Below, one piece after another: positions 1-11,670 of a DNA stretch of 64,000 nt. Made by a program: the position numbers and the translations under genes. Every line of letters begins with the position of its first letter. The stretch's first letter is position 1. The DNA lies in the NCBI GenBank assembly GCA_009823505.1, contig VZQC01009572.1:682795-746794 (forward strand), written 5' to 3'. This DNA comes from Rhizomys pruinosus (taxonomy: Eukaryota > Chordata > Mammalia > Rodentia > Spalacidae). Under the pieces are notes generated by a model, which was not told the DNA's origin, ran no database searches, and saw only the letters and a list, made by a program, of their open reading frames with translations.

Positions 1-389
1 CCCCTGCAGTTGTTACAACCTTTAAAAAAAAAAAAAAAAAGAAAACAGTGACTAACCCTTGAGAAAACCTGTCCGGCATCTTTCTCCCTTCCAGCTAATA
101 TCTCCCCAACCACTCTGTGGACATTTATTACTATAGGTTAATTTTGCCTGTATTTTTTGGATTTCATTTGAATGAAGTATTAATGCTTTTATTCTTCTTG
201 GACACAGCTCAATGTCTGTGAGATTCAGTCAGGTAACATTTACTTTTACTCTCCAGGGTCACATTCTTGTGACTCAGCACTGTGTGAGGTCACTCCTAGT
301 CTCTGTCACAACACTACATGCCTGCGTGTCCAGTGCTGATTTCCATACGACCCTAGGGTCTTGCCGTACAGTGTTAGTTCTTGGTACAT

Positions 390-397
<8 letters not shown>
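1..397. other. No recognised feature
   Basis: AT-rich DNA with a short A-run near 22-40. The small plus-strand frame that starts here runs into the CT repeat and has no coding character. Nothing else is recognised. Confidence 0.6.

Positions 398-449
<52 letters not shown>
398..449. repeat. (CT)n microsatellite
   Basis: About 26 uninterrupted CT units. It creates a spurious Leu/Ser reading frame. It is a polypyrimidine tract, able in principle to adopt triplex structure, and is likely length-polymorphic. Confidence 0.95.
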
Positions 450-452
<3 letters not shown>

Positions 453-995
453 TATCCACTTGTGAATAACAAATGTTCTTGTCAATCTAATTAAGACTAA
501 GAACCCTCTTCTCAGATATATGTATATATAGCTATGAAAATGCTTAGCTGAATAGTGAACTTTGTTGTTGGTTTCTCCTTACACTAGGACAGAAGACCCA
601 AAACCCACCTTGGATTCCAGAAGCTTTATCTCTCTTAGATAAAAAGAAGACAGAGTATGAGTTAGAAAACCCTGTGAACACATTGTTCTCCTAAAAAGGT
701 TGGTGACATGCAAGCACCCTCGTGACATGGACAGAGGGGAGAGCAGGAACTTAGTGTTTCCAGGACCTGCTTTTGGGCCATTTGTGTGGAATGTCAACAG
801 GGTAGGGGTTTGGGTCAGCTGTACACCAGGTCCCTCCCAGAGTGTGTACTGTTCTAGGGCTCTGGTGACTTCAGAGCACTGAGACCCTGGCTCTGAGCTC
901 ACAGGGCTCTGTGCCATTCCTCATAACATTAGAGCACTCGTGGTGCCTGCTGCTGACTGTGGGGACCACAGTAGCTGAAGAAGGGAAACCATCTG
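450..995. other. No recognised feature
   Basis: Short overlapping frames occur on both strands, none with a recognisable domain or splice context. No repeat family is recognised. Confidence 0.5.
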
Positions 996-999
996 TATT

Positions 1000-1295
1000 A
1001 CCTATGGGTATAACAAAACACCATGAGCAAAGGCAACTTATGGAAGAAAGGGCTTATTTTGGCTCATGGTTCCAGAGGGATCAGGGTTCACCCTGACAGA
1101 CAAGCAGCAGGAATTGGTGACAGGAACAGGAAGCTGAGAGATCACAGCTTCAACCAGATATGCCGGGCAGAGACACTTCCTCTACCAAGTCCACACCTCC
1201 TACCCGCCCCCCAACAGCACTGCCCACTAGGGACCAGATTTCAAATACTTGACCCTATGGAGAACAGTTTTCATTCAAACTACCGCATCACCTTA
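1000..1295 (-). mobile_element. Rodent LTR-like dispersed repeat (MaLR-type), degraded
   Basis: The stretch begins with a 'caccatgagcaaaggcaac' block followed by a TTATT segment that reads as a polyadenylation region on the minus strand. It continues with a pattern typical of rodent MaLR-like solo LTRs. Similar blocks recur at about 12838-13140 and 51455-52132. Family naming is from memory of the general pattern; the subfamily is not assigned. Confidence 0.45.
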
Positions 1296-1863
1296 TTTGC
1301 AACTCAAATTTATGACATAGTTCATATCATTTGTACACAGAAATCCAAAATTCTGCACATCATTTAAACGAGTTCAAGAACCCCAGGCTAAGAACATCAG
1401 TTCAACATCTGAGCCTTTCTGCTTGAGTTGGCACTGCAAATTCAAAGTCTTTCTGTGCATAGATTGAATTCCCAGGAGAATGTTCTTAGCTGAGCTAATA
1501 GTTTTAATTAGGCTCCATGAATCCCAGTCTCTGTCCAGTTCATGTCTTCAGGTCAGGGTCTTGAGTATCCCTGGCTCAATCAAGCATGGCAGAGGTGGTG
1601 TGCATGTGTGGCAGCTGGGCCAAGTGACATAAACAGCTCTCTGGGTTGTGGGAATGGGGGAGGGATGGTTTCCTTTATAGAAAGGCAGGAGCAGAGCAGC
1701 TATGGTGACTTCTGGAGAACTTTCTCTGTGATGGTAGCTCAACCTTGGGAGTGCGGAGATCAGGGATTTAATATAAATGCATTACTGGGCTTAAGGGCTA
1801 AGTGTTCTCGAGGAAGATAACTATGTAAGGAAATTAGAAGAATAGACTTAAAGTACTCACTAA
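1296..1863. other. No recognised feature
   Basis: A plus-strand frame at 1542-1820 has no recognisable domain. The stretch is otherwise unrecognised. Confidence 0.5.
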
Positions 1864-2110
1864 GGGCCAGGGAGATGGCTTACTTGGTAAAATGTCTGCT
1901 GCACAAGCTTGAGAATCTGACTTCAAGCAACCAGAACCAGGAGAGAAATGGTATAAGCCTACAAGCCCAATACCAGGGGAGAAGAGACAGGAGATCAACT
2001 GGCTTGTTAGCTGGCCATTCTAGTGAGAGCCTGGAGAGCAAGTGAGGAAAACATGCAGTGTTGACCTCTGACCTGTGCAATCACACATATTCATATATAC
2101 CTCCATATGT
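1864..2110 (+). mobile_element. B4-type (tRNA/ID plus B1 composite) SINE, old
   Basis: It starts with a degenerate SINE head (ccagggagatggcttacttgg), has a middle with CCAGAACC-like box B remnants, and ends in a CA/TA-rich tail. The layout matches B4/RSINE-like rodent elements. It is well diverged and no target-site duplication is clear. Confidence 0.6.
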
Positions 2111-3184
2111 ACATGTGTACAAAAACATCTGCACATACACAATTGTGCTCCCTAGGTGATTAAGATACATGTAGATTGGAACTCTCTGAAGAAAACAAAT
2201 CTCTCTAATGCTTTAATACAGACTAAATAAAGACATCACAAAGCAACCCGAATAGGGATATTGTCTCAATGAGGATATAAGTTGTTCCTTTCATCTCATA
2301 AATTTATGCAATTAAACGAATGTCACAGTTTGCTCTTGCATGGTGGAAACATGACAGGACTGCAGGATTTTCACTCCACTGATGGTTAATTAAGATGACG
2401 TGTGGTTCTATTTCTTATTTTCAAATGTTCTTTTTGAATCTTTGTGCTCAACACCCACCCCTCCACCCTTCCTCTTTCAAATTCTGGATGTCGAAGTAGT
2501 TATAAATATGCCAGAACATTGTGAGTGTGATTTGGCTCTATTCTCTTTTAATCCCAAATGAGTTTAGGTGTCAGTAATAATGTGAAGAGAGTTAACGAAA
2601 GAAGACACGATCTGAATTTTAGAGGAAGGTGTGAAGAAGCTCTGCTCCTCTGTCTAAATAAGCATACGAGCCACACATCCTTGTTTGTTTACTCCTTAAA
2701 TTAATATCCAGAGTACCTTACTATGCAGCAGACTTTGCAGTGAATCTCAGAAGAAAGACAATTGAGCAAACATGTAGCGTGCTCAGCAGAATTCCTCTAA
2801 ATCTGAGAAGGAAAATGGAACAGATCCTCCAGCCAATTAGATGAGACTCTCTGAGAACTGGGAAGACATTCTTGAACCACTCTTCCCTATAATACCTGGG
2901 AATATTCAAGGTTGGCTTGAGTCCTCTGACGTCATGCCCATAAAGATAGCAGGGTCACCAATGGAGGCCACTGCCATTTTAACTATTTCCTGCTCCACAG
3001 ATAAAGATTCAGAGTTTCCCACTGCCCCCAGAAGTGACCCAGGAAGTATCCCATTCAATACATACATACCAGAAAATCACTTAAATACTCTTTCAGGGAA
3101 GAATGGAAAACAAAACCTTGACTTTCCTTTTCCTGTCCCTTTGGCTTGGTGGAAAGGTTGAAATGATGTTGCAACAGTTAATCT
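2111..3184. other. No recognised feature
   Basis: Frames at 2841-3161 and 3103-3429 overlap one another; the second is extended by the downstream CT repeat. Neither resembles a known protein. No repeat is recognised. Confidence 0.5.
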
Positions 3185-3248
3185 TCGTTGTTAACTTGGA
3201 TTTAGAATCACCTGGGAAATTGGGGGGGGGCAACCTAGTATTTCATTT

Positions 3249-3309
<61 letters not shown>

Positions 3310-3510
3310 CTTCTACCTGTTCTACCATGTAGTGAACAGCTTTTGTTCCCTGTCCCTGCTGCCATGAATTTCTTCCTCACAACTGGCCCAGAAACAGGAA
3401 ACCGAGTGATTCTGGAGAGAACCTCCTGAACCCATGAGCTGAAATAAGTAATTCCTTCCCTTATGCTGTTTCTGTCAGGAAGTTGTTTACAAAAGTAACT
3501 AATACAGATC
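3185..3510 (+). mobile_element. MaLR-type solo LTR relic containing a CT repeat
   Basis: It starts near 'gttaacttggatttagaatcacctggg' and ends in a block with 'gagctgaaataagtaattcc' (degenerate polyadenylation signal) and 'aagtaactaatacag', as at the 3' end of rodent MaLR LTRs. The same layout is seen at 32588-32950. Its interior is expanded by a (CT)n tract. No internal viral genes are present. Confidence 0.55.
3250..3306. repeat. (CT)n microsatellite
   Basis: CT units with one TCC interruption near the start. It lies within the LTR relic, just after a G8 run, so it arose after insertion of the LTR. Confidence 0.95.
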
Positions 3511-4435
3511 TATTCAGCATGACATGTTTAGAGAGAAGTTAGGCAAACTTCAAAAGCAGACAAACAGACTAATTTCCTGCTGCGCTGTGAGCACAGCAGT
3601 GCCTCCTTGCTTGTGTTTCAAATAAGGGGCTCTCACCACCACCCCCAGAGCCCTGATGAGAAAGCCCTGGAAATAAAGGAGCTCCATGCAACATACATGC
3701 TGAGAAACTTCCCCCCAGAGAGAAAAGTGTGCTGTATAATGGGGAATGCCCCCCGTCATGTCCACCCTCAAAATATTAGAACAGGGAAGAGGATAAATTA
3801 AATTGCAATATGATTTGGAAATGAATATGTATTTTGTTGCAATATTCATTATGCAGAATACAGCAAGTTTTGCCTAAAGCAATTCCTATATCACTTCATA
3901 TGCATGCTATATTGTATTTTCTGATGCCAAAGTTCTTGAAGAAATGTTTGATAATGACTAATAATGAGGACTTGAAAAGTGTGCTTCTGGACTACATTGA
4001 CAGAAACCATTCTACTTCCATCTTTGTCCCCGGAGCTAGTTTGACACAGTGGTTATGGTGTCTGTCGTGCCTCCACCTTCTGCTTGTGCTGAAGCTACTT
4101 TGGCCACAACCTCAGCTCACGTAAAGAACACTTAGTCCTATGGGTAACTGGTTGGAGTAGAAGTGACATGACCCGAGGTAGGCCCATCTGCTGGCCAGAG
4201 ACCAAACACAGTGGCCAGGTGAAAATGATCTGCCTATTAGCTAAGAGGCTGTCTCCCCTCCTGGATAGGAAATGGACAGTTCATGGAAGCCCAGAGCATG
4301 GAGGCAGGCACAGAAAAGTATCTGGGACCCAGCAACAGTGAGCAGTACACTTGTGGTCCTCATTACCCAGGGCCCCAGAAATCCCCCAGTTCTGAATGGA
4401 CATCTGGTTCTAGTCTTATTGAATTCTGATCTCTC
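3511..4435. other. No recognised feature
   Basis: Several 60-100-codon frames occur on both strands with no recognisable product. No repeat is identified. Confidence 0.5.
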
Positions 4436-4439
4436 TAAA

Positions 4440-4876
4440 GTCTTATTACTCATGTCAATTAAATACGCATTAATCGAATATACACCCGTGTCCCTCTCCC
4501 GCCCCTCCCATCCTTCCCGATTCACCATTTCAGTCAGTTTTCTGTTGCAGTCTTTCTGTTGTTGTTCTTTTAATATGCATCCCTCTCCACAAGAAATATT
4601 TATAACTGGGTAATTGGCACTAGCATCCACTTATGAAGGATACCATTTGTCGTTTGTTTTTCTGGGACTGTGTTACTTCACTTAACATAATGTCTTCTAG
4701 CTCCATCCATTTTACCTGCAAAGTTCATGATGTTGTCTTTCTTTACCGCTGCATAGAATTCCATTGTGTACATGTACCACATTTTTTCTATCCACTCATC
4801 AGTTGAGGGGCATTTGGGTTGGTTCCAGCTTTTCGCTATTGTGAACAGAGCTGCAATAAACATAGCTGTATCCAGT
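4440..4876 (-). mobile_element. L1 3' end, 5'-truncated, antisense
   Basis: Read on the minus strand it gives the end of L1 ORF2 (frame about 4863-4678, with a W-I-E-K-M-W segment) followed by a 3' UTR that matches the young L1 at 50571-51040, including an AACAACAACAG-like run. The 5' truncation is near 4876. ORF2 encodes endonuclease and reverse transcriptase, but only the extreme C-terminus survives here, so it is non-functional. Confidence 0.8.
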
Positions 4877-5159
4877 TTTGCCCAGACTCTGTCTATAGGT
4901 TACATGGTGTTTTAGGACTTCGTAAAAGTAAATATGTGTATATTAAACAACATTGGTTTAAAGGCTCTCATAAAAACAGTAATGCATCTGAGTTAATTGG
5001 AGATATAAATTGCTGTTGTCCACATTTGTTTTACTCAAAATCTATATAACAATAACTTTGGGATTGGCACATACAAATGTTCTCTATAATTTTTCTGTTG
5101 TATAATATCACCTTGTAGCATTCTCTTTCACCTATAGGATGATTTAACTTGAAAATTAA
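4877..5159. other. No recognised feature
   Basis: AT-rich interval between an antisense L1 end and the 1.86-kb repeat. It may be an older part of the latter, but the second copy does not support this. Confidence 0.4.
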
Positions 5160-7016
5160 GTTTGCTTCCCAAGTTAATCACATACAGTCACCCAAAACAG
5201 CTTGGGTGAATTCGATGAAATCTGTGCCTTGATTCCACTCTAGAGGTATGTATAATACAACTGCATTTTTGAGACTCATGAGTCAAAAAAAACCAAAAAC
5301 CTAAAATAAAAAAGGGGGATACAGATAGATATGAAAACTTTTTGTCAAAAACCTTGCAATTCAAATCTTAAAACTAACTATGGAAAAAGATTTGTATGTT
5401 CCAACAGGTCAAAATGTCACCAACTTAATGGCTGAGAAAGAAAAACTACAGCTCTGCATTGAGTAGGATATACCAGAAAGTGCCAGCAGAAAGGTTGGCC
5501 CATCGGAACATTGAAAGGAAGAAAAGCCTCAGATTGCTACAAACATCAAACCCCTCTGTGGATCCTAATTGTAAAAACTATTTACAATGACTCCTAATGA
5601 AACTTACCTTCTAGGTGCCCCAAAGGTTTTAATATAAGAGACTTTCTTACCTCCCCCCATAGAACAAGGAGAAATATGATGATGATAAGGTCGTTTTCCA
5701 ACTGTAAATTGGAGCCATCTGTTATAGAGGTAATCTCTAATAAAACCAGTAAAACTGCCTTCTTTAATTGACTGGTAGACATAGGAACTGTGAAAAGGAT
5801 TATTCTCTATTCAGAACCAAATATAATACTAAAGTCTCCTTAAGCTATGCACTTAAGCAAAATATATTAATACAGGAGCTCTGACATCAGCAATGGATTA
5901 TTCTACCAAGGAGATGTTGGCCGGGGGATTCAAGCCCCCACAAAAGGTAAAGGCTCCTTGCCTCTAAACTGGGATACCTGCAAGAAGAGAGGCAATAAGG
6001 CCCTGCTGTTGAAAACCTGATGTAAACATGGGAAAGATGTATTGAGACCACACTTGCAAGTGTACAGACGGTCTCTGGAACACCAGAGAGTGTTTTCAAA
6101 GGCCACTAAACCGATAAAGCAAATATAGGTCTCCTTGAGTCAAGCAGACTCCTCTGTCAGAAGCGCTTACACCTTCACCTGCCTGGAAATACTGTGCAGC
6201 TAGTGGCAGCCATTGCCTGTATATCCCAAATCTAATTTTGGCTATTGCTCTCTCCTGTGAGGAATAACCCACGGCTGATGCCACAAGCTTACATTCTTAG
6301 TGGTTAGGAGATGTTATAAGCCACAGTAAGACCCGTTCATATTTAACAAAAAAAATGTAATTCATGGATTAACATACCATCAAACATCTCTGTCTATACC
6401 AAAGAAACCTACCATAACAATTAGTACTGTTTAAATACCTATATATCTAATTGCTTGCTGTTCATTAGTAGGATTGAAAGGTTGTTCCTGGACAAACTGT
6501 CAGCCCATGAAAGGAAACAGCCAGAATTTACCAGAGTCCAAGACAACAGCTCCAGAGAAAGTAGACTGTTTTGCTTCTCATCCACCTGTGCCCCTTTTCT
6601 AAGCCTAGGGAACAATCTGCGGAAGAGGGAGCATGGTAGAATGTAAGGGCTGTGATTGGGGTGAATGGTGAAACTACAACAATATAGTCTGGACACTCTT
6701 TGACTCATTGGATCAACTTGATTGAACATACAAACCACCCCCCGCCCCCCGGCTGGATGGTGGGACCCATGGGCTATGTGGGTTTGGGCACAACTGCTTG
6801 CAAATTGGTTTTACATGAAGGATGCTTGTACTCATAAATTATCACTTACTGTTAAAAAATGAAGAAAAAAAACAGAGAAAGATACAGGAAAGTTATGGCA
6901 GAATGCATGATCTGGGATGGGGTGGGGTGGGGAGGGTGGGGAAGGGAAAGGGAAATATGCCTGTAACTGGAAAATGATCTATGAAATACACAAAGCATTA
7001 ATAAAAAAAAAATAAA
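5160..7016 (+). mobile_element. 1.86-kb L1-terminal dispersed repeat, copy 1
   Basis: It aligns by eye along its whole length with 23600-25412 (shared blocks such as 'cagtcacccaaaacagc', 'cctctgtggatcct' and 'gagctctgacatcagcaatg'). The last 150 bases (gcagaatgcatgatctggg, G-rich tract, 'gaaatacacaaagcattaa', then an A-rich AATAAA tail) match the ends of the L1s at 51285 and 59560. I therefore read it as the 3' UTR of an L1 subfamily. No ORF2 is visible and all its frames are short. Confidence 0.6.
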
Positions 7017-7411
7017 GTCTTTTTACATGTTTTCCTGGGATAGTTACAATTGTCCTTAGAACTAACAAATAACCCCAGTCACACACCATAACTATATGAA
7101 TAGATTCAAGTGTGTGTGTTGTAGAGGATAGCCATTGTTTTTTCCTGAATAGAATCCATTTCTTTTTGTCAAAGTTTTAGAACCATACCATGGTTCTCAG
7201 TTGTCTGAGATCACTTTCCAGTTTACTTCAAATATTTTCTCTCATGGGAATTTCTCCCATGCTTCTTATTGATGACTCTCATTTGCAGGGTTACAGTGAA
7301 GTGCACAGTTCTCTTGCCTGTAAATGAGAGGTGGCCAATCAAAGTTTCACATCCCCCTGGTCCACTGGTTGGGGCCAGACTGGGCACATTATCTAATGCT
7401 GAGTCTTCTTT
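7017..7411. other. No recognised feature
   Basis: Interval between an L1 tail and a B2-type SINE. Nothing is identified. Confidence 0.5.
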
Positions 7412-7423
7412 AAACTGATTAGG

Positions 7424-7675
7424 GGGGCTGGAGAGATGGCCTAGCGGTTAGGAGAGCCGACGCTCTCACAGAGGACCCGGGTTCGATCCCCAGCACCCAC
7501 ATGGCGGCCGAGAGCTGTCTGAAACTCCAATTCCAGGAGAACTCCAGTTCCAGGGGAATCCGAGACCCTCTTCTGACCTCCGCGGCATTGCACGACACGG
7601 GTGCACAGACTTGCATGCAGACAGTACATTCATACACATACAGAAATAAATAAAATTAAACAAAAATAAATAAAT
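7424..7675 (+). mobile_element. B2-type SINE, young subfamily with 17-bp internal duplication
   Basis: The tRNA-derived head (ggctggagagatggcctagc, then box B 'gggttcgatcccc') is followed by a B2/B3 body and an AATAAA-type tail. It is flanked by a perfect 12-bp target-site duplication, 'aaactgattagg', at 7412-7423 and 7676-7687. The body carries 'actccarttccagg' twice (7524 and 7541), a marker shared with the SINEs at 22688 and 60922. It is transcribed by RNA polymerase III and mobilised by L1 in trans. Confidence 0.93.
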
Positions 7676-7687
7676 AAACTGATTAGG

Positions 7688-7965
7688 AACTACTATCTCA
7701 TCTCTTCCATTAAGAGAATATCTTGGATCCTACGGTCCCAATAAGGGAAGGATATCTGTCTGGATGCAAAATTGACAGAGTAGAGACAGAGAGAGGGATT
7801 CTGGTAGCTAATACAAAGGATTCTTGATTCAAGCACACCTTAAAGCTATTGAGCCATGGACCTCAAAATTCAACAAGCTTCATTCTAGATGGTTTCAGAT
7901 TTATAGACAAATTGTGAAGGTACAGAGAATGTTCATAAACCTCACACACAATTTTTTCTCTTTAA
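7688..7965. other. No recognised feature
   Basis: Unrecognised DNA between a SINE and an antisense L1 3' UTR. Confidence 0.4.
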
Positions 7966-7969
7966 TTTT

Positions 7970-8490
7970 TTAATTTAGTTATTTTTCAATGTATAATTTT
8001 ATTGAGTTTTTGTGGCTTTCATACATTTTAATCGTATTTAGACCTCCCCTATCTGCAACCCTCCCATAGCCTACCCACAGGATTTCACACATTCTGTCTT
8101 ACATGTTAAGGCTTATTACGTCAAATTTGTGTACCTAGATGTCTCTTTTTGGTGTAAGTTCATCCACTGGAGCCTGTTCAGCCTATCTAGCATCATTCCC
8201 TTAAAGAAGACCACCTCTCCCTCACCCAGAAGTAATTGATTGCAAAAAGTTCTTCAGCTACGTTTGGGACTTGCTGCCTGTTTCTCCAGTTCTATGCTGA
8301 TTTTTATCTAATTGAGGTTGCATGAGTGTTGAGCATGCTGTTATCACTGCTGTAAGTTCATATGAGCAAGTTCCCAGGAGCCTGGAAGACACTGGTCCCT
8401 TGTGGTCATGCACCACCCCTGGCTCTTACAATCTTTCTGTTCCCTCTTTCACAATGGTCCCTGAGGTCTGAGTGACACCCAATTTCTTAT
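7970..8490 (-). mobile_element. L1 3' UTR fragment, antisense
   Basis: It shares blocks in order with the antisense L1 piece at 18215-18845 (tattgagtt..., 'cactggagcctgttcagcctatcta', 'cccttaaagaagaccacctctccctcac', 'gttcatatgagcaagttcccaggagcctg'). Read in reverse it corresponds to the sense copy at 19450-19990. No coding part remains. Confidence 0.7.
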
Positions 8491-8559
8491 ATTTCCAACA
8501 GTCTTAAGTGGTGCAGGACTTAAAGTAATAAGGCAGTGTGGATGCATTATTATTAACTG

Positions 8560-9215
8560 AACTTCATATTTCATTCAGATTTTCCTCCTTCCCTCTAATA
8601 TGCATATGCGTCCTGGAATCTCAGCCCAATGCTACATTTTATCTGTCATCATATCTTCTTAGCCTGTTGTAGACTGTGGCATGTCCTCAGTTTCCCTTGT
8701 TTTGATGACCTTCGAAGTTTGGGGGAGCAGTGGTCTGATATTCTATACAATGCTCCCCAACTGAGGTTTCTGATGTTTTCTGGTGATTAGACAGGAATCC
8801 AGTTTAGGGAGAAGGTTCACACAGAAAGGGCCCCTTTCACCAGATTATTAAGGGTACTCATTAGTAACTATGAATTCTAAGTTTGATCCCCTGGCTGGGG
8901 GAGTCTGTGTACATTTCTCTGTAATCAAGCAATACTCCCCTCACCCCCATCCACACTGCACTCTTCAGAGAGAAATCATGCAGCCTACACTTAATGCAAT
9001 TATGTTGCATGTCCTTGAGGACAGACTATAAATTATCTGGAATCCTTCTGCATGAGAAATTTGTCTGTTCTTCCTCATTATATCAGGGCAGACTGATTTT
9101 TATACTTTTGTTCATAATTCAATACTATATTTATTTTTTGGTTCACGTTGTTCCAGTTTGATCCTTGTGAATTTGTTCCCTGTGGTCCCTTTGATATACC
9201 TGGACCTTGTATGTG
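8560..9215 (-). mobile_element. Ancient mammalian-wide repeat, probably old L1 (L1M-like), antisense
   Basis: Blocks such as 'ttttgatgaccttcgaagtt', 'gatgttttctggtgattagac' and 'cttctgcatgagaaatttg' resemble an ancestral mammalian L1 sequence shared across placentals. The copy is heavily diverged. Family assignment is from memory and should be checked with a repeat-library search. Confidence 0.45.
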
Positions 9216-9936
9216 TGCTCATGTGTATGAATGTGCATGTGTGTGCATGCACATGCTTGTCCATTTTGTTTCGAAAACTTCTTCACTTTCTGATACTATC
9301 AGACACTTTAGGCTTACCACATATTCTCTGCCCCAGTTCTAGAATGAGCAGTTTCTCTAAGGAGGTCTGGATTCCTTAGCTGCAAAATAGTATTAGAGAC
9401 AAAGATTTGAGCACTAAGTGTAACTATGGATTTTCTAATTACATGAGCCAATTCATCTACCCTTTCTTTCCCCCTTAAGTCTATTTTATTTGAATTTGTT
9501 GTCACTTGAGGCCAAAATTTAATTAATAGAGATACAAAGATATAAAACATAGCTCAACCATCTCTGCTTTCTCACCAATTTCAATAAATAACATCTCCAT
9601 CCAAATCCTCCTCTACAGAGACAGCACAGTACTCAGGCACGAAGCTTATTCCCTGACTTGCCCAGTTGTCTTGCTTATTTCTCTCTGCTTCTCAAACAAT
9701 CCTTTATCTTATGAGTCTGTGATCTCCAGGCTTATCTTCCATCTCCCTCTTTTGTTTGTATCACTCTGAGCTCCTGTGTCAGGTGTGGTTTGGAAATCTT
9801 GCCCAGCATGACACAAATATAGACATGGTACGCATCTGCTCTGATTTTTAAGGTTGGGAAGCTAGGCTCTTGCAATATAATATAATTTGTGCCATGGTAG
9901 TTAGAGCCATGAGGGTGACTTTACCCCTTAAAAAAG
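9216..9936. other. No recognised feature
   Basis: Contains a TG-rich patch at 9205-9260 and otherwise unrecognised DNA. Confidence 0.5.
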
Positions 9937-9947
9937 GTTATATTCCA

Positions 9948-10103
9948 AGCCAGGTGTGGTGGCACACGCCTTCAATCCTAGCACTTGGGAGGCAGAGGCA
10001 GGCGGATCTTTGTGAGTTCAAGGCCAGCCTGTCCTACAGAGTGAGTTCCCGGACAGCTGGAGCTATAGGGAGACCCTGTCTCAAAAAGACCAAAAAAAAA
10101 TGT
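9948..10103 (+). mobile_element. B1 SINE, nearly full length
   Basis: It begins 'gccaggtgtggtggcacacg' and has the 7SL-derived box 'gagttcaaggccagcctg', the 'ggagaccctgtctcaaaaa' end and an A-tail. A target-site duplication of about 10 bp ('ttatattcca') lies at 9938-9947 and 10104-10113. Confidence 0.93.
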
Positions 10104-10113
10104 TTATATTCCA

Positions 10114-10359
10114 GGAGCCAAGGAGATGGCTCAGAGGAAAAAATGCTTGCTGCATAGTCACATAAAATGCCAGGCATGGTGAGGCATACCTGTAAACTCA
10201 GTGCTGGGGTATAAGGACAGGACCATCCCAGAGGCTTGTCTAGGCAGCCAGTCTTGTCTATCAGCAAGTTCCAGATTCAGTGAGAAATCCTCTCTCAAAA
10301 ACACAAGATGGAGAGCAACAGAGGAAGACTCCCATAGTTGACCTCTGGTCTCCATGCAT

Positions 10360-10397
<38 letters not shown>

Positions 10398-10400
10398 CCC
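10114..10400 (+). mobile_element. B4-type SINE with (AC)n tail
   Basis: The head 'ggagccaaggagatggctca' is followed by a B1-like middle ('gccaggcatggtgaggcatacc'), 'tctctcaaaaacac', and an (AC)n tract of about 17 units at 10362-10395. The microsatellite is probably the expanded SINE tail. Confidence 0.75.
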
Positions 10401-10474
10401 CACATACTAATAAAATATAACAAATTAAAATTATATTATATTCCATACCCAATCACAGGCTAATGAAAGAAAAC

Positions 10475-10991
10475 AAAACCTTAATGCCAAGAATGGACCC
10501 CCCATCTAGAAGCTGTTGACAAGGGGTCCCACAGACCCTCAAACAATATTGACCACTGCCCCTGCTCTTAGTTACCACCAGAACTGGATGGTAAGACTGT
10601 ATTGCTGATGGTACTACATACATGAGCAGTAGAATGAGCAAGGAGAAAACAAGCTGGTGCTGATGTCAGAGTCTCATCTCCACTGACTACCATTCATAGT
10701 GCTAGAAAGTGCTATGCAAAGTACCAGAAGGGAAAACTAATAATCACCGTTACCCAACTGTGAGTCCTGTGAACTACAGTAACAACTGGCCTAGCAAGGT
10801 GTGCCCACTGGTGCAATAGTGGCACGAGTATTATGGGGGTAACCAATAACTCTTTAAATTGGATTTATGTTCTGCTTCCTAGGATGGGGCACATACCTGA
10901 CCCTGATATCATACTTAGTAACCTGAGGCTAGACAGGTCACAAGACATAGGAGAGGCCCTAATACTACTTTTCTGCTAAATAGTTATAATA
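10475..10991 (+). mobile_element. L1 3' UTR, 5' portion (interrupted element)
   Basis: It contains blocks characteristic of rodent L1 (Lx-like) 3' UTRs: 'cagaccctcaaacaatattgacc', 'gtaccagaagggaaaact' and 'gtgcaatagtggcacgag...atgggggtaacc'. The last block has counterparts at about 17965 and 19050. It continues at 11233 after an inserted SINE. Confidence 0.65.
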
Positions 10992-11002
10992 TTAAACAGA
11001 CT

Positions 11003-11221
11003 AAATATTTTATTTATTACTTTTAATGTGTATGAGTGTATTGCCTGCATGCATGTGAGTGAACTCCTATTATGTCATGCCCTCAGAGGCCAGAAGAGGG
11101 CATCAGATCCCTGGAACTAGAGTTTTGGACTGTTAGCCACCATGCAGATGCAAGTATTTGAACTTGGGTCCTCTGTAAGAGCAGCCAGTGTTCTTGACCA
11201 CTGAGCCATCTCTCCAGCCCC
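11003..11221 (-). mobile_element. B3-type SINE inserted in L1 3' UTR
   Basis: Minus-strand SINE ending in 'gccatctctccagcccc' (complement of the B2/B3 head) with a T-rich start. The target-site duplication 'ttaaacagact' (10992-11002) / 'ttaaactgact' (11222-11232), 10 of 11 identical, shows that it inserted into an existing L1 3' UTR. Confidence 0.88.
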
Positions 11222-11232
11222 TTAAACTGACT

Positions 11233-11478
11233 CTTAATGAGTTGTTATATCCATAGACTAATGCATTTCTCATAAGTTTCCTTATGCAACAGATGGTAAC
11301 CTCAGTATAGACATGAGGAAGTGGGTAAGAAGATGCAACCCCACATAAGGAAATTTTGTCAACACAAAGCTGTGGAAAGGGACAGAGACAGACTCTTTCA
11401 AGCATGGGACTCTTGGCAGTTTAACCAGGCTCCAGCGGATGGAGTCACACTGAAGGACATTTGGAGACACAAATTAGA

Positions 11479-11523
<45 letters not shown>

Positions 11524-11670
11524 TATATATATAATTATAGAATACATTAAATCAGATGGGGCAATAAGGGGAGATTGGATGGGGAGGGGATTTAAATACC
11601 AGCCAATTATATTGTATGAAAAAAAATCACAAAATTCAATTAGAAAAGAAAAAGAATTATATTCCAAATT
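11233..11670 (+). mobile_element. L1 3' UTR, distal portion
   Basis: Continues the element from 10475, with 'cttatgcaacagatggtaacc', 'taaccaggctccagcggatgg' and 'aaggacatttggagacacaa'; the same order is seen at 19490-19940. It has an internal (TA)n and an A-rich end. It is the non-coding remnant of a 5'-truncated insertion. Confidence 0.65.
11482..11534. repeat. (TA)n microsatellite in L1 3' UTR
   Basis: About 20 TA units plus a short interrupted extension. It lies where the related L1 copies at 59310 and 21001 also have TA tracts or TA-rich sequence. It is prone to cruciform extrusion. Confidence 0.9.

Noticed and set aside
4678..4863. Small minus-strand coding frame
   Set aside because: It is the antisense C-terminal remnant of L1 ORF2, not an independent gene.
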